Notes under the pieces: generated by a model
What the model saw: only the letters and a program-made list of their open reading frames with translations
Told to the model about the DNA's origin: nothing
Database searches by the model: none
Shown: positions 9,127-18,042 of the stretch, one piece after another
Position numbering within the stretch: the first letter of the stretch is position 1
How the letters are laid out: every line of letters starts with the position of its first letter
Position numbers and translations under genes: made by a program
From: Pseudoalteromonas sp. OOF1S-7
GTDB taxonomy: Bacteria; Pseudomonadota; Gammaproteobacteria; Enterobacterales; Alteromonadaceae
DNA length: 64,000 bases
NCBI RefSeq assembly: GCF_022347765.1
Contig: NZ_JAKRFZ010000004.1
Location: forward strand, 310,001-374,000
Direction: 5' to 3'

Positions 9127-11931
9127 TCACCTTAATTTTGTCGGGAATACCACCTCAAACGTGCAGCCCTGTGGTACATTGGGTTTGCATTGAATGTTGC
9201 CATTTAGTACATAGGTCACCAAGTTAAACACCATGTATAAGCCCAGGCCTGTACTCCCTTTATGGCGCGCAGTAGTATGAAATGGCTCAAAAATCTGCGC
9301 AAGTTCAGTCTTGTCGATCCCTTTGCCATTATCTGAAAACAGTATGCTTATCAATTCTTCTTGTTGTCTGACTTGAATCAAAATACGCCCCTCAGCAGTA
9401 TCGAAGCCATGATCTATCGCGTTTGCAAGCAAGTCTTCGAGTATTTTTTCAAGTGCCTGACCATTACTGAAGATATTGATTGGGTCGTGACAGTCAAGCT
9501 CAACCTTTACTTTGCTTTCCTTTATCCTGTATGCCAAAAACGCCTCAATAAAGGATTTCAATTCGATTGGGTCGTTACTGCTGGTATATTCCTGAGCGGA
9601 TGCCTGCTTAAAACGCTTAACCAGTTGAGCTGCACGGGCTGTATTGCTGTCCACCAGCTGCGCGCTAGACCCTGCAACATCAATAAAAGCCTGGGTGTCG
9701 CTCAATGTTAGCTTGCCACTGTCCAGCTGCTCCTTAAAGCTTCGCAAAGACTGAGTTAATACTGAGCTGGCCGTTATGGCTGTGCCAAGTGGTGTGTTGA
9801 GCTCATGAGAAACACCGCTGACCAGACGTCCAAGAGACGCCATTTTTTGTGCTTCCACCAGGGTAGATTGCGTTGCGGTGAGTGCTTCAAGGGTATTTGC
9901 CAGCTCATCGGCGGATTGTTGCAATCGCTCGGTTCGCTCTTCGACCCGCTTTTCAAGGGATTTATTGAGCTCTGCCAGCGCCAGCTCTGTGGCCTTAAGT
10001 TCTGATATATCTTTGATTGTGCCACATGCTCTGATGGCGTTGCCCGCTTCGTCTCGTGCCGTTATTTTGCCTCTGTCCAGCACCCACAACCAGTTACCCT
10101 GCTTGTCTTTAACCCGGTAACTCACCTCATAGTAATCACTTTCTCCGCTACAGTGTCTGTTAAACGCCTCTTGTAACCTTGCGTAGTCTTGTGGATGAAC
10201 GGACGCTTTGAGTGTGCCAAGATCAGAACCAATCTGAGCATCAGGTAACTGCAAATTACCCAGTCGATTATCTCGTGTGATAACCCCCGCAGCCAAATCC
10301 CAATCCCACAGTTCATCACCACTTCCCCATAAGGCCAGTCTCAGGCGCTCTTTTGCATCACTCACTTGTTGCAAAGCAAGTTGCTCTATCTTGAGCTGTT
10401 TGTTTTTGCTGTACCAAAAATATAAAAAGAAGACGGCGCCAAATGCCAACACTAACGCAATCAGAACAGCGCCTTTTTGGAATGCCTGCTTTTCTATTTC
10501 TAAATCTTTAATTCGATTTTCCTGAACCAGGACAGCAATTTCTCGCTCTTTTTCTTCAACATCAAACTCCACACTTAACGCATTGAGCCGATACTGGTTA
10601 TTCCTACCTTCCCACTCAGTTTGACGCAGTAAATAAGCGTTCAGAGACCTCAGCGCCTCCTGTGTCTGACCAACGCGCTCATAGACCTGCGCAAGCTCGC
10701 GATGATATTGCAGGACCAGCGCGTCTCTTTGATGCCGATGGGCAATTTCAATGGCTCTGAGATAGTGCTCAATAGCCTGTTGTGCTTCGCCCCGCTGCAA
10801 CGATAATTGCGCGAATGCCTGATTAATCTCAGCGATTCGGTTTTCCCACGGTGATCCCAGATATAATGGCAAACTTTTATTAAGGTATTCTTCAGCCTTT
10901 TTCAGCTCCCCTGTGTCTATGTACAATCGGCCTAGATCCAAATACGTAGATATGTTGGTGTCAAAGCGATTGATCTCCTGCTTCAAACGCTGTGCTTCCA
11001 GAAGGCTATTTTCAGCGTTGCTATACTCTTTCGCTAAACGATATGCAGAGCCTAGGCGATTATAGGTGTGGATCATACCCATTTTGTAGTCCAGGGCTCT
11101 CCTGTACGTCAGAGATTTAAGGTACGACTCAATGGCGCTGTTATAGTCACCAATCTCTTCAAAGTAGGTACCCATGTTGCTGTAATAAATACCAAGCTTT
11201 CTATCGTCTTTGAGCTGCACCGCCATCTGGATTGCCTTGTTTTGATGGAAAAGCACTTTCTCATACAGATTCATTTTTCTGTACAGAGACGCCAGACTTT
11301 GGTGTATCGAAGAGGCCCTAAAGGTGTCCTGTAAATTGCGATATAAATTCAGGCTATGAAGAAAATCGGCCAATGCATCATCAAAACGCATTAACTGTAC
11401 ATTGAGCATACCCGATAATTGTCGGGCTCTGGCGAGATACCTGTCATGCCCTATATTGGCTGCCAGCACCATTGCCGTAGCAAGATCAGCCTCTGCAACT
11501 GCGAAATTTTTCTGCCGTGTCGCAACATCTGCAGAGACCAGCCTGGCTAGTACCTGGTTAGTCTCGATACCACTTTGTACTGCCAATACGTTCGCGCGCT
11601 GTGCCAATTCTTTGGCCTCGCTTAGCTCACGTTTCGATATATGGGCCCTGGCCAAATGGCTTAACAATCTGGCAGCCTGGTCGGCGTTTGGCTGCTCATT
11701 CAGTAAATCCAGGCCCTGCAATCCGTATTCTAGTGACTGGTTAGTATGAAAATGAAAATGATTTGCGACATACTCGATGATCGCCTCAATCTTTTCCTGA
11801 CCGTTATTTTGCTCAATTTTTTCGGCCATGCTCTCAGCTGTCGCAGAGGGATCCGCCATGCACAATGGGCTAATTGTGAGGCAACACGATAGACACACGA
11901 TGAGTTGAAAGCGAAATGAGTATTCGGCCAT
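9127..11931 (-). CDS. Sensor histidine kinase with periplasmic TPR region and PAS domain
   Basis: Membrane sensor kinase of 934 residues from the ATG at 11931. It has a signal peptide (about 1-25, ending SPLCMA). A long TPR array follows (about 45-435), which must sit in the periplasm because the only later membrane segment is at about 487-508 (GAVLIALVLAFGAVFFLYFW). The cytoplasmic part has a PAS domain (about 530-648, ending in the usual GTIKDISELK), a coiled coil, a HisKA box with His709 in GRLVSGVSHELNTPLGTA, and an HATPase domain with the N box LLANAIDHG and the G boxes FSDNGKGID and GSTGLGLYM. All catalytic motifs are intact. There is no receiver domain and no adjacent response regulator, so the partner is encoded elsewhere. 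An earlier in-frame ATG at 11979 lacks a ribosome site. Confidence 0.9.
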   Translation of the reverse strand: MAEYSFRFQLIVCLSCCLTISPLCMADPSATAESMAEKIEQNNGQEKIEAIIEYVANHFHFHTNQSLEYGLQGLDLLNEQPNADQAARLLSHLARAHISKRELSEAKELAQRANVLAVQSGIETNQVLARLVSADVATRQKNFAVAEADLATAMVLAANIGHDRYLARARQLSGMLNVQLMRFDDALADFLHSLNLYRNLQDTFRASSIHQSLASLYRKMNLYEKVLFHQNKAIQMAVQLKDDRKLGIYYSNMGTYFEEIGDYNSAIESYLKSLTYRRALDYKMGMIHTYNRLGSAYRLAKEYSNAENSLLEAQRLKQEINRFDTNISTYLDLGRLYIDTGELKKAEEYLNKSLPLYLGSPWENRIAEINQAFAQLSLQRGEAQQAIEHYLRAIEIAHRHQRDALVLQYHRELAQVYERVGQTQEALRSLNAYLLRQTEWEGRNNQYRLNALSVEFDVEEKEREIAVLVQENRIKDLEIEKQAFQKGAVLIALVLAFGAVFFLYFWYSKNKQLKIEQLALQQVSDAKERLRLALWGSGDELWDWDLAAGVITRDNRLGNLQLPDAQIGSDLGTLKASVHPQDYARLQEAFNRHCSGESDYYEVSYRVKDKQGNWLWVLDRGKITARDEAGNAIRACGTIKDISELKATELALAELNKSLEKRVEERTERLQQSADELANTLEALTATQSTLVEAQKMASLGRLVSGVSHELNTPLGTAITASSVLTQSLRSFKEQLDSGKLTLSDTQAFIDVAGSSAQLVDSNTARAAQLVKRFKQASAQEYTSSNDPIELKSFIEAFLAYRIKESKVKVELDCHDPINIFSNGQALEKILEDLLANAIDHGFDTAEGRILIQVRQQEELISILFSDNGKGIDKTELAQIFEPFHTTARHKGSTGLGLYMVFNLVTYVLNGNIQCKPNVPQGCTFEVVFPTKLR

Positions 11932-12187
11932 GATACTACCTGTACCAGTTACGTCAGCTGTTTTTAAAGCTGACATCAACTGTAAACATTAATTGAACCA
12001 TTGAGCTAGGTGACTTTTTATTCGCTCAAAAACTCAAATATACAAGGCAATATGCATATTAAAGCAGGAGCCTGAGCCAAAACCGATGGAGGTCACAAAG
12101 CACTGCCAGCGTTTTTCCAACACAGGACCAAGCCTAAGTGCAGAACAAACGCATCCGTCAAACAATCACTGCTCGCTGATATTTTTG

Positions 12188-13810
12188 TTACACCTTAAAT
12201 TTAGATGTTGAACTAAGTAAGTTGTCAGACAGCTTGTGCAAACTCTGCGCGACATCACCAACCTGGGATAGTGCATTCATAGTTTCTTCAAAAGAACTGT
12301 GCATATTTGACACATTGGTAACTACCATTGCTGCAACAGAAGTTTGCTCCTCTGTCGCTGTGGCAATTTGAGAGTTCATTCCATTGATTGCGAGGATCTG
12401 CTCTGAAATCAACTGAATAGATGCACCAGTAGCTTGCGCGGCTTCGGCATTGTTGGTCGCCATGTCCCGGGCGCTATTCATGGCCTTAACCGAATCGGAT
12501 GCAGCAACGGTCAATACATTAATAAGTTCTCGTATTTCATTGGTAGACTTTGCTGTACGTGATGCGAGCTCCCTGACTTCGTCAGCGACTACCGCAAAGC
12601 CACGCCCCTGCTCTCCAGCCCGAGCAGCCTCTATTGCCGCATTGAGTGCCAACAAGTTCGTTTGTTCAGCGATAGAGGTGATCACATTTAGGATCTGCGT
12701 CACGTTTTGAGTGTCATCCGCCAACTTATTAATGGTGCTGGCAGCCTTGTTAATCTCAGCACTCAGCTCCTGAGACTGGGCCACCGACACATCAATTTGC
12801 TTCATACTTTCGTCAACAGCCCCTTCGGCAAGCTCGGCGGCCTGAAATGCACTGGCAGCCGACTGCGAAATATCTCCTACACTCTGTTTCATTTCTTCCA
12901 TTGATTGCCTGACAACTTCTGCATCGCTGGACTGCCTTTGTGTGGCATGTTCCGCAGACTTCATGCCTTCAACGAGCCGCGTCGAGTTTTTGGTTAACGG
13001 CTCCACAACAGCAACCACATCAACCACAGTTGCTCTTAGCAAGCTAATGAATGAATTAAAATTTTTCGACACCTGACCAATTTCGTCACCTGAGTGTACG
13101 GTCAGTTGCGAACTGAGTGAGCCTTTTCCCTCTGCAAGCAGGTGGAGGTTACTGGCAGCTTCTTTTGCCGCGGAGCTAATTCCACTGGCTATCAGTACAG
13201 CTAAAATAATAACAATAATCAGAGACACAATCGCAACAATAAACATCATTCCCAGCGCGCTGTCAGCATTCATTTTTGTGTTGTTAACCAGCTCAAAGAA
13301 ACGCGCATCGGCGCGTTTTTGATCATCACCGAGTCGCTGCATCACACTTTCAAACAATGCTCTTTTTTGGTTTGCTTTTTGCGGTAGTGTTGAAAAGTCT
13401 GCTGTACCATCGAGCATGCTGGAAGCTATATTTTTGGCGATTGATTCGTACTCCTGAATGTCATCTATCGTGGAAGCGGTTGGGAAATTGTCGTTTAATG
13501 CGGGAATTTGACTCAAACTCTCCCGTAACTCAGCACTCATAGTCTGTGCCTTTTCTATCAGTTCGGCATCGCCAAAGGTCACTGACTGGGTGTAGGTTTC
13601 ATCTATGGTTTGCATCGTTGTGACATTCTTTGAGGTCAAAATCAGGAGTTTGTAAGTTTGATTTTCCAGTTCGTCCAAAGAGCGTTGATTTTCCAGCAAA
13701 GACGTGTAATTAATCATCACCAGTACAACAAAAGCTGCAACGGCCACTATGGTAAGAGCATGTATTTTCTTGGAAATACTTAAGTTTTTTAAGCCAGAAA
13801 GTATCGACAT
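12188..13810 (-). CDS. Methyl-accepting chemotaxis protein
   Basis: Chemoreceptor of 540 residues from the ATG at 13810 (AAGGTG upstream). It has TM1 at about 16-38, a small periplasmic helical sensor of about 150 residues, TM2 ([20 protein letters not shown]) at about 190-212, a HAMP region, then a long cytoplasmic coiled coil with the hairpin signature [20 protein letters not shown] followed by [15 protein letters not shown]. The small four-helix-type sensor suggests a small ligand, unknown. It lies just downstream (minus strand) of the divergent porin gene at 14017 and upstream of the TPR sensor kinase. No C-terminal CheR-binding pentapeptide is seen. Confidence 0.95.
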   Translation of the reverse strand: MSILSGLKNLSISKKIHALTIVAVAAFVVLVMINYTSLLENQRSLDELENQTYKLLILTSKNVTTMQTIDETYTQSVTFGDAELIEKAQTMSAELRESLSQIPALNDNFPTASTIDDIQEYESIAKNIASSMLDGTADFSTLPQKANQKRALFESVMQRLGDDQKRADARFFELVNNTKMNADSALGMMFIVAIVSLIIVIILAVLIASGISSAAKEAASNLHLLAEGKGSLSSQLTVHSGDEIGQVSKNFNSFISLLRATVVDVVAVVEPLTKNSTRLVEGMKSAEHATQRQSSDAEVVRQSMEEMKQSVGDISQSAASAFQAAELAEGAVDESMKQIDVSVAQSQELSAEINKAASTINKLADDTQNVTQILNVITSIAEQTNLLALNAAIEAARAGEQGRGFAVVADEVRELASRTAKSTNEIRELINVLTVAASDSVKAMNSARDMATNNAEAAQATGASIQLISEQILAINGMNSQIATATEEQTSVAAMVVTNVSNMHSSFEETMNALSQVGDVAQSLHKLSDNLLSSTSKFKV

Positions 13811-13973
13811 ATCACACCTTGTAAACTGACGCCAAAATAGCGTTAAAACGATTCTGATGTACAACAGGCCAGTCGAATTCCTTGCGCCTACCAAATTAGG
13901 ATACACCTATCACAATAAAGCTTAGCGCTGTTCGTAATTTATTCAATAAAACTTTCTTTTTCGCATATTTAAC

Positions 13974-13979
13974 TATAAT
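13974..13979 (+). promoter_or_regulatory. Candidate -10 element of the porin gene
   Basis: Exact TATAAT 37 bp upstream of the porin ATG at 14017, in an AT-rich stretch. No good -35 at standard spacing, so an activator may be needed. The gap also serves the divergent chemoreceptor. Confidence 0.45.
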
Positions 13980-14016
13980 TAGCCGTGCCAACAACACGAG
14001 TTTAGCGGAGCTATCC

Positions 14017-15090
14017 ATGAAACTAAAATATACTCTCCTGGTCGCAGCTTTATCGTCGACAGCGCTTCATGCCGAGGTCAACATATCCGGGTTTGCCAGT
14101 ATCACCGGCGGCCAGGTACTCAGTGGATCGGGCGTGCCTCAATTTGGTCTCGAGCCCACTTTTCTGGCAGATTACCCTATCGTCAGTGCTTATAAAGAAG
14201 ACTTTTCATTATCGCCTGAATCCTTGATTGGGCTGCAGGTGAGCGGTGATCTTGGTGAGGGGTTAACCGTCACAGGCCAAATTGTTGCCCGGGGTGCTAA
14301 TGACTATGACGCAGAATTTGAATGGGCATATGTCTCGTACGAAATCAACGATAGTTGGACACTGCAAGCCGGTAAAAAACGCCTTCCGTTGTTCTATTAT
14401 TCTGACTTTTATGACGTAGGTTTTGCCTATGTGTGGATGCGGGCACCTGCCGACAACTACACCTGGCAAATATTTAACTATGAAGGGGTTAACCTTTTAT
14501 ACAGTGGTTCGATCGGGGATTGGGGAGTCTCTGCCAATGTTTATACTGGACGTGAGGATGACACTGAAAACAAGCTGTTATCTGAGTTTTTCTTCCAGAC
14601 ACCTACGCGAGAGATTTGGGAAGATATTTTAGGTGGGGTGGTTCAATTCAGCTATAACTGGCTCGAACTTCGGGTAACCCACATGCGCTATACCAACAAG
14701 CGTTTTCGCAATGGCGAGCCAGAAATGTGGAATGGCTCGGATTCTCGGGATGGCAAGTTTTATGGACTGGCTGCCAATGCCGACTTTGGCAATGTCTTTA
14801 TTTTATCGGAATTTAACCGCCTGGATCTGGATGGCGATCTGGATACCTATATGGTCAGTGCCGGATATCGCTTTGACAGTATCACCCCCTACATTATGTA
14901 TTCTAACTTTGAACAAAAAGACGGAGACGACCCTGAAAAACATGACACTCGCGCCGTTGGGGTAAGATGGGACTTCCATCCATCTGCGGCCTTTAAAGTA
15001 CAATACGACAAAGTCGAGGACGACTCCACTGCACTGGCAGTCGCTGGCGACAGCGAATCACTCACACTTGGTATTGATTTGGTTTTTTAG
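14017..15090 (+). CDS. Outer membrane porin
   Basis: Beta-barrel porin of 357 residues with a signal peptide ending STALHA. Many amphipathic aromatic strands follow (EWAYVSYEINDSWTLQAGKK, LELRVTHMRYT) and the C-terminus LTLGIDLVF is a typical barrel-assembly signal with terminal Phe. The N-terminal HA-EVNISGFASITGG resembles short marine gammaproteobacterial porins. The start is the ATG at 14017 with AGCGGAG upstream. It is followed after 10 bp by the small phosphate-binding-like protein, so the two form an operon. The pairing suggests uptake of an anionic solute such as phosphate, but this is inference. Confidence 0.85.
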   Translation: MKLKYTLLVAALSSTALHAEVNISGFASITGGQVLSGSGVPQFGLEPTFLADYPIVSAYKEDFSLSPESLIGLQVSGDLGEGLTVTGQIVARGANDYDAEFEWAYVSYEINDSWTLQAGKKRLPLFYYSDFYDVGFAYVWMRAPADNYTWQIFNYEGVNLLYSGSIGDWGVSANVYTGREDDTENKLLSEFFFQTPTREIWEDILGGVVQFSYNWLELRVTHMRYTNKRFRNGEPEMWNGSDSRDGKFYGLAANADFGNVFILSEFNRLDLDGDLDTYMVSAGYRFDSITPYIMYSNFEQKDGDDPEKHDTRAVGVRWDFHPSAAFKVQYDKVEDDSTALAVAGDSESLTLGIDLVF

Positions 15091-15100
15091 GGGAAATGAC

Positions 15101-15508
15101 ATGAAAAATTTAATAAGTGTAGTGCTATTGTCATCAGCTTTGAATGCCTATGCAGGCGTATCTGTGATTGTTCATCCCAGCAATGGCAGTAGCTTTGATA
15201 CCTCAACGATAAACCGTATTTTTACTGGCAAAGAGAAGTCTTTTTCCAATGGCAATAAGGCAATCCCGGTTTCACAAGAAGCAGGTAATCCGATCACCGA
15301 TGAGTTTAATAATAAAGCGCTTAATAAGTCTTCAGCACAGCTCAAGGCATACTGGTCTAAACTCATTTTTACAGGTAAAGGTACGCCACCCAAAGAGGTC
15401 TCTAATGATGCCGAAGTGATCAAAATGGTCTCAGCAAACCCAGATACAATTGGTTTTGTCTCATCCGACTCAGTCACGGATGGCGTGAAGGTCGTGCAGC
15501 AGTACTAA
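15101..15508 (+). CDS. Small PstS-like (phosphate-binding superfamily) periplasmic protein
   Basis: Exported protein of 135 residues with a signal peptide (about 1-19, ending SSALNAYA). The pattern is that of one lobe of a PstS-type solute-binding protein: VIVHPSNGSSFDTSTINRIF near the N-terminus, IFTGKE, and a late NPDTIGFVSSDSV. Full PstS proteins are about twice as long, so this is a single-lobe form, as is common for orphan members in marine bacteria. There are no ABC permease genes nearby. It starts at the ATG at 15101 after GGGGAA, 10 bp behind the porin, and is followed by a strong terminator at 15581. Confidence 0.8.
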   Translation: MKNLISVVLLSSALNAYAGVSVIVHPSNGSSFDTSTINRIFTGKEKSFSNGNKAIPVSQEAGNPITDEFNNKALNKSSAQLKAYWSKLIFTGKGTPPKEVSNDAEVIKMVSANPDTIGFVSSDSVTDGVKVVQQY

Positions 15509-15580
15509 CTGAATATGCAAGTTTGTACACCCTGTTTCAAAATAAAAAACCGGATTCAATAATCCGGCTCAGATTGATGA

Positions 15581-15616
15581 TAAACCTCACTTTTTTTAAG
15601 TGGGGTTTATTTTTTC
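15581..15616 (+). terminator. Rho-independent terminator of the porin operon
   Basis: Stem AAACCTCACTT / AAGTGGGGTTT (one G-T pair) with a T-rich loop, then a T-rich tail to 15616. A second perfect 7-bp hairpin CCGGATT / AATCCGG sits just upstream at 15550-15567. Confidence 0.8.
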
Positions 15617-15945
15617 AGTCGTCAGATGGTATTTCTCCGGCGCTATTGAGCATACAACACTATGGCATCAAGCTCATCGAGCAAACTCTCAACAAATTTA
15701 CTGGTCACTGTCGATTCCATTCACTGAAACTATTAGGCGCTTCCAACTTTGAATTGCGCACTCACGCCTTTGCCAATCCCATTATTTCATTGGTGCTAAA
15801 ATCATACTCATGCCAGGTTGCAAAATAGGATGGCAGAACGACTGGACATAGAACTTTTGTACATTATACACACTTGGGATTTGTTATTTTTATGTAAGCA
15901 ACCATACTTTCAAGCATTCACTTGTAACCATAAGGAAGTATTAGA
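15617..15945. other. Intergenic region without a supported gene
   Basis: These 329 bp separate the porin-operon terminator from the GGDEF lipoprotein gene. An open frame on the plus strand crosses the terminator itself and has no ribosome site, so I do not call it. The last 60 bp are AT-rich and probably carry the promoter of the gene at 15946. I see nothing else. Confidence 0.5.
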
Positions 15946-16677
15946 ATGACACGCACCAAGATAACTGTTCTTTCGATTGCAATTGCAATCAGCATGACCG
16001 CCTGCACTTCTACATCAAATAAATCAAATGTGGCCGTTGCAGATAATATTCACTCTCTTCTTTGTGAATCCCAACACAGGCAAGCCCGGTTTGTTAACGA
16101 AGCGCAAGCTATGCAATTATCCAAAAAGGATGCACTAAAGCTCTACAAATTAAGTGGCGCAGATAAAAAGGATGTAGTCACAGGCTTTGCCATCGCAGCG
16201 GACAGACCACCCACTGTGCAACGGGCGATTGAACGATTGCAAGACAAACCTACCGAAAACGCTTTTTATATTGAAGTAGATATCCAAAATCTTGGTGGGC
16301 TTAATCAGGTGCTTGGCCATTCGGGCGCAGATAAGGTCTATCGCCAGATGGCAAGTTTAACCAAACAGCAAATAGCCTTGTTGGCAGCCGACTCCTGTGA
16401 CTTTCGTCACGGCGGCGATGAATTTAGCTTTATCGTCACCGGTGAAGGCCTTACCATTTCACACGTTGAACACGCACTGAGTACAGCGAGTAAAAACATT
16501 AAGCTATACGCTGAAGAGCAGAGCCTTTCCGATATTGTCCACCCCAAACACAAAAACGACCCATCTAAATCTGGCACAGGCATAATTTATGGGGTCAGCC
16601 AGCTCCATGCAAAAGCAGAAATTGATACTGTATTTAGCACAGCAGACACCATAGTAGAGAAGAAAAAGTTGCAGTGA
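15946..16677 (+). CDS. Exported lipoprotein with a GGDEF domain
   Basis: 243 residues. The N-terminus is a lipoprotein signal peptide with lipobox SMTAC, the lipidated cysteine being Cys20. Residues about 105-235 form a GGDEF-type domain: FYIEVDIQNLGGLNQVLGHS replaces the usual start of the domain, and RHGGDEFSF carries an intact GGDEF at 156-160. The inhibitory RxxD site nine and six residues before GGDEF is absent (Ala147, Ser150). Diguanylate cyclases normally act in the cytoplasm where GTP is available; this one is predicted to be anchored outside the inner membrane. Either the domain has a different role, or the signal is misread. The ATG at 15946 has AAGGAAG upstream. No EAL partner is nearby. 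Confidence 0.75.
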   Translation: MTRTKITVLSIAIAISMTACTSTSNKSNVAVADNIHSLLCESQHRQARFVNEAQAMQLSKKDALKLYKLSGADKKDVVTGFAIAADRPPTVQRAIERLQDKPTENAFYIEVDIQNLGGLNQVLGHSGADKVYRQMASLTKQQIALLAADSCDFRHGGDEFSFIVTGEGLTISHVEHALSTASKNIKLYAEEQSLSDIVHPKHKNDPSKSGTGIIYGVSQLHAKAEIDTVFSTADTIVEKKKLQ

Positions 16678-16701
16678 TTGTTCAAACCTGAACATAAGAT
16701 G

Positions 16702-16735
16702 AGGCTGTCTTGGCAACGCCCAGTAATTACAGCCT
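16702..16735 (+). terminator. Possible terminator hairpin after the GGDEF lipoprotein gene
   Basis: Outer stem AGGCTGT / ACAGCCT with a small inner GGC/GCC stem, starting 25 bp after the stop. There is no T-run behind it, so this is only a weak call. Confidence 0.35.
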
Positions 16736-16767
16736 TAAAATATAAAATGGCCCATTACCTTCTACTT

Positions 16768-16854
16768 TTACAGCCGCACACCATTTGTAATACCAGCCAA
16801 AAGAACGGCCACGGTCTCAGTTGTTAGTTCCGCTCCCCCGGCTAATTTCACCAT
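16768..16854 (-). CDS. Possible small peptide of 28 residues
   Basis: Short frame from an ATG at 16854, ten bases after GAGG, ending at a TAA at 16768. The peptide starts MVKLAGGAELTTE and ends AGITNGVRL, with no cysteine. It lies 37 bp behind the stop of the cysteine peptidase gene on the same strand. A Gly-Gly pair next to a possible papain-like peptidase recalls bacteriocin precursor leaders, but the frame is so short that chance is a serious alternative. Confidence 0.25.
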   Translation of the reverse strand: MVKLAGGAELTTETVAVLLAGITNGVRL

Positions 16855-16891
16855 TTTGTGTGGTCCTCAATGCGTTTTTTAGCACCGCTGT

Positions 16892-17752
16892 CTAGTCATA
16901 TTTAAAAGCGCTAGTGACGTTCAGTTTAGGTGTAACCTTATCTGTCATGGTGCTATTGCTGACGGTGATCCAGACTCCTGTATCTACATAAGGCCTTGAC
17001 GACCAGACACTCCCGACACATCCAAACCTGCCGCCAGGCTGAAAGTTACGCAATGAATCAAAGTAGGTACCATCACTGCTAAGTGCTACCCAATGCAATG
17101 TTTTAACTGGGGTTTGGACCAAAACTAAATTCAGTTCATCAGCTTTAGGGATCGGCATAGTTGGTTCGGCTGAGGTATAGCCATTGCCGAACATAAATGC
17201 CAAAACCTTCTCAGGACTTGTGCTCAGACCTAGCAATTTAATTTGGTCTTGTGCCAACTTAAAAAAGTTACTCTGCGCTTCCTTTGTGACAAAAAGTTCA
17301 GCATTCATCCCCAATTTGCACGCCACTTCAGTGACCCGCTGTGGCACGCTGCCTCCTTTTTCAATCTCTGCTGGAACGCTTCTAACGTCAAAGAAATTTT
17401 GTATTTCTTCTACATCAAAGCGCGTTAGTTTATAAAGTTTGAGTGCCAATGTAGTGAAATTGTCATCATACTTTAAAGTAGCACTGCGCACACATCCCTC
17501 ATGTGATGTTAATAATATCTCTTCATTCCTGGGCAATAATCCCAAAGTTGCAGCAGCCGCAGTCAAACTATAGGCAGCGCAGTATTGCGACGTTAGTGGC
17601 TGAGTCATACTCAGACGTATCAAATCAAATGGTGAAGGAGAAAAAGCGTGAGCCAGTTCATTGAGATTATCAAATTGTTCTTGTGTATTAGGCCGTTCAT
17701 TGATATTGAGTTTTCCGATGTGACTTAAGCTGGTATAGGTAATGATAGCCAT
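16892..17752 (-). CDS. Predicted papain-like cysteine peptidase
   Basis: Unrecognised protein of 286 residues from the ATG at 17752 (AAAGGAC upstream). No signal peptide is visible. The layout suggests a papain-fold cysteine peptidase: Gln56 and Cys58 in TSQYCAAYSLTAAAATLG at the start of a predicted helix, then His220 in KTLHWVALSSDGTYFDSL followed by Asp232. This Gln-Cys-His-Asp spacing is seen in C39-like and related papain-fold hydrolases. It could act in processing, as an immunity or toxin-like factor, or could be non-catalytic; nothing around it settles that. The neighbouring genes are unrelated, and only the tiny frame at 16768 follows on the same strand. Confidence 0.6.
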   Translation of the reverse strand: MAIITYTSLSHIGKLNINERPNTQEQFDNLNELAHAFSPSPFDLIRLSMTQPLTSQYCAAYSLTAAAATLGLLPRNEEILLTSHEGCVRSATLKYDDNFTTLALKLYKLTRFDVEEIQNFFDVRSVPAEIEKGGSVPQRVTEVACKLGMNAELFVTKEAQSNFFKLAQDQIKLLGLSTSPEKVLAFMFGNGYTSAEPTMPIPKADELNLVLVQTPVKTLHWVALSSDGTYFDSLRNFQPGGRFGCVGSVWSSRPYVDTGVWITVSNSTMTDKVTPKLNVTSAFKYD

Positions 17753-18042
17753 GAATTGTCCTTTTATGTGTGAAGTACTGTTCAATCATAAATCACATAT
17801 TCAAAGAAGCCATTACATACTATTACATCAACATTTTTCCTTTTTCGAGGCGATCATGAACACAATGTCGAGACAAAAATAAGGTATTCACCCAGCACAC
17901 TATTCACATCCAGCTAACCACGGTGTGAGCACTCTTCGTTAACAATCATTGACCAAAGATAAGCTCAGCCCTGAATTCATCGTCAAAACTGGCCCGAACG
18001 CACTTGCCACTTATGAACCTTTGCGACCTCTTTAATTACGCT

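Noticed and set aside
13811..13906. Longer N-terminus for the chemoreceptor
   Set aside because: The ATG at 13810 has a good ribosome site and places the first membrane segment normally; the extension has neither.
15523..15828. Open frame of 101 codons after the phosphate-binding-like gene
   Set aside because: It runs through two terminator hairpins, has no ribosome site, and shows no protein-like pattern I recognise.
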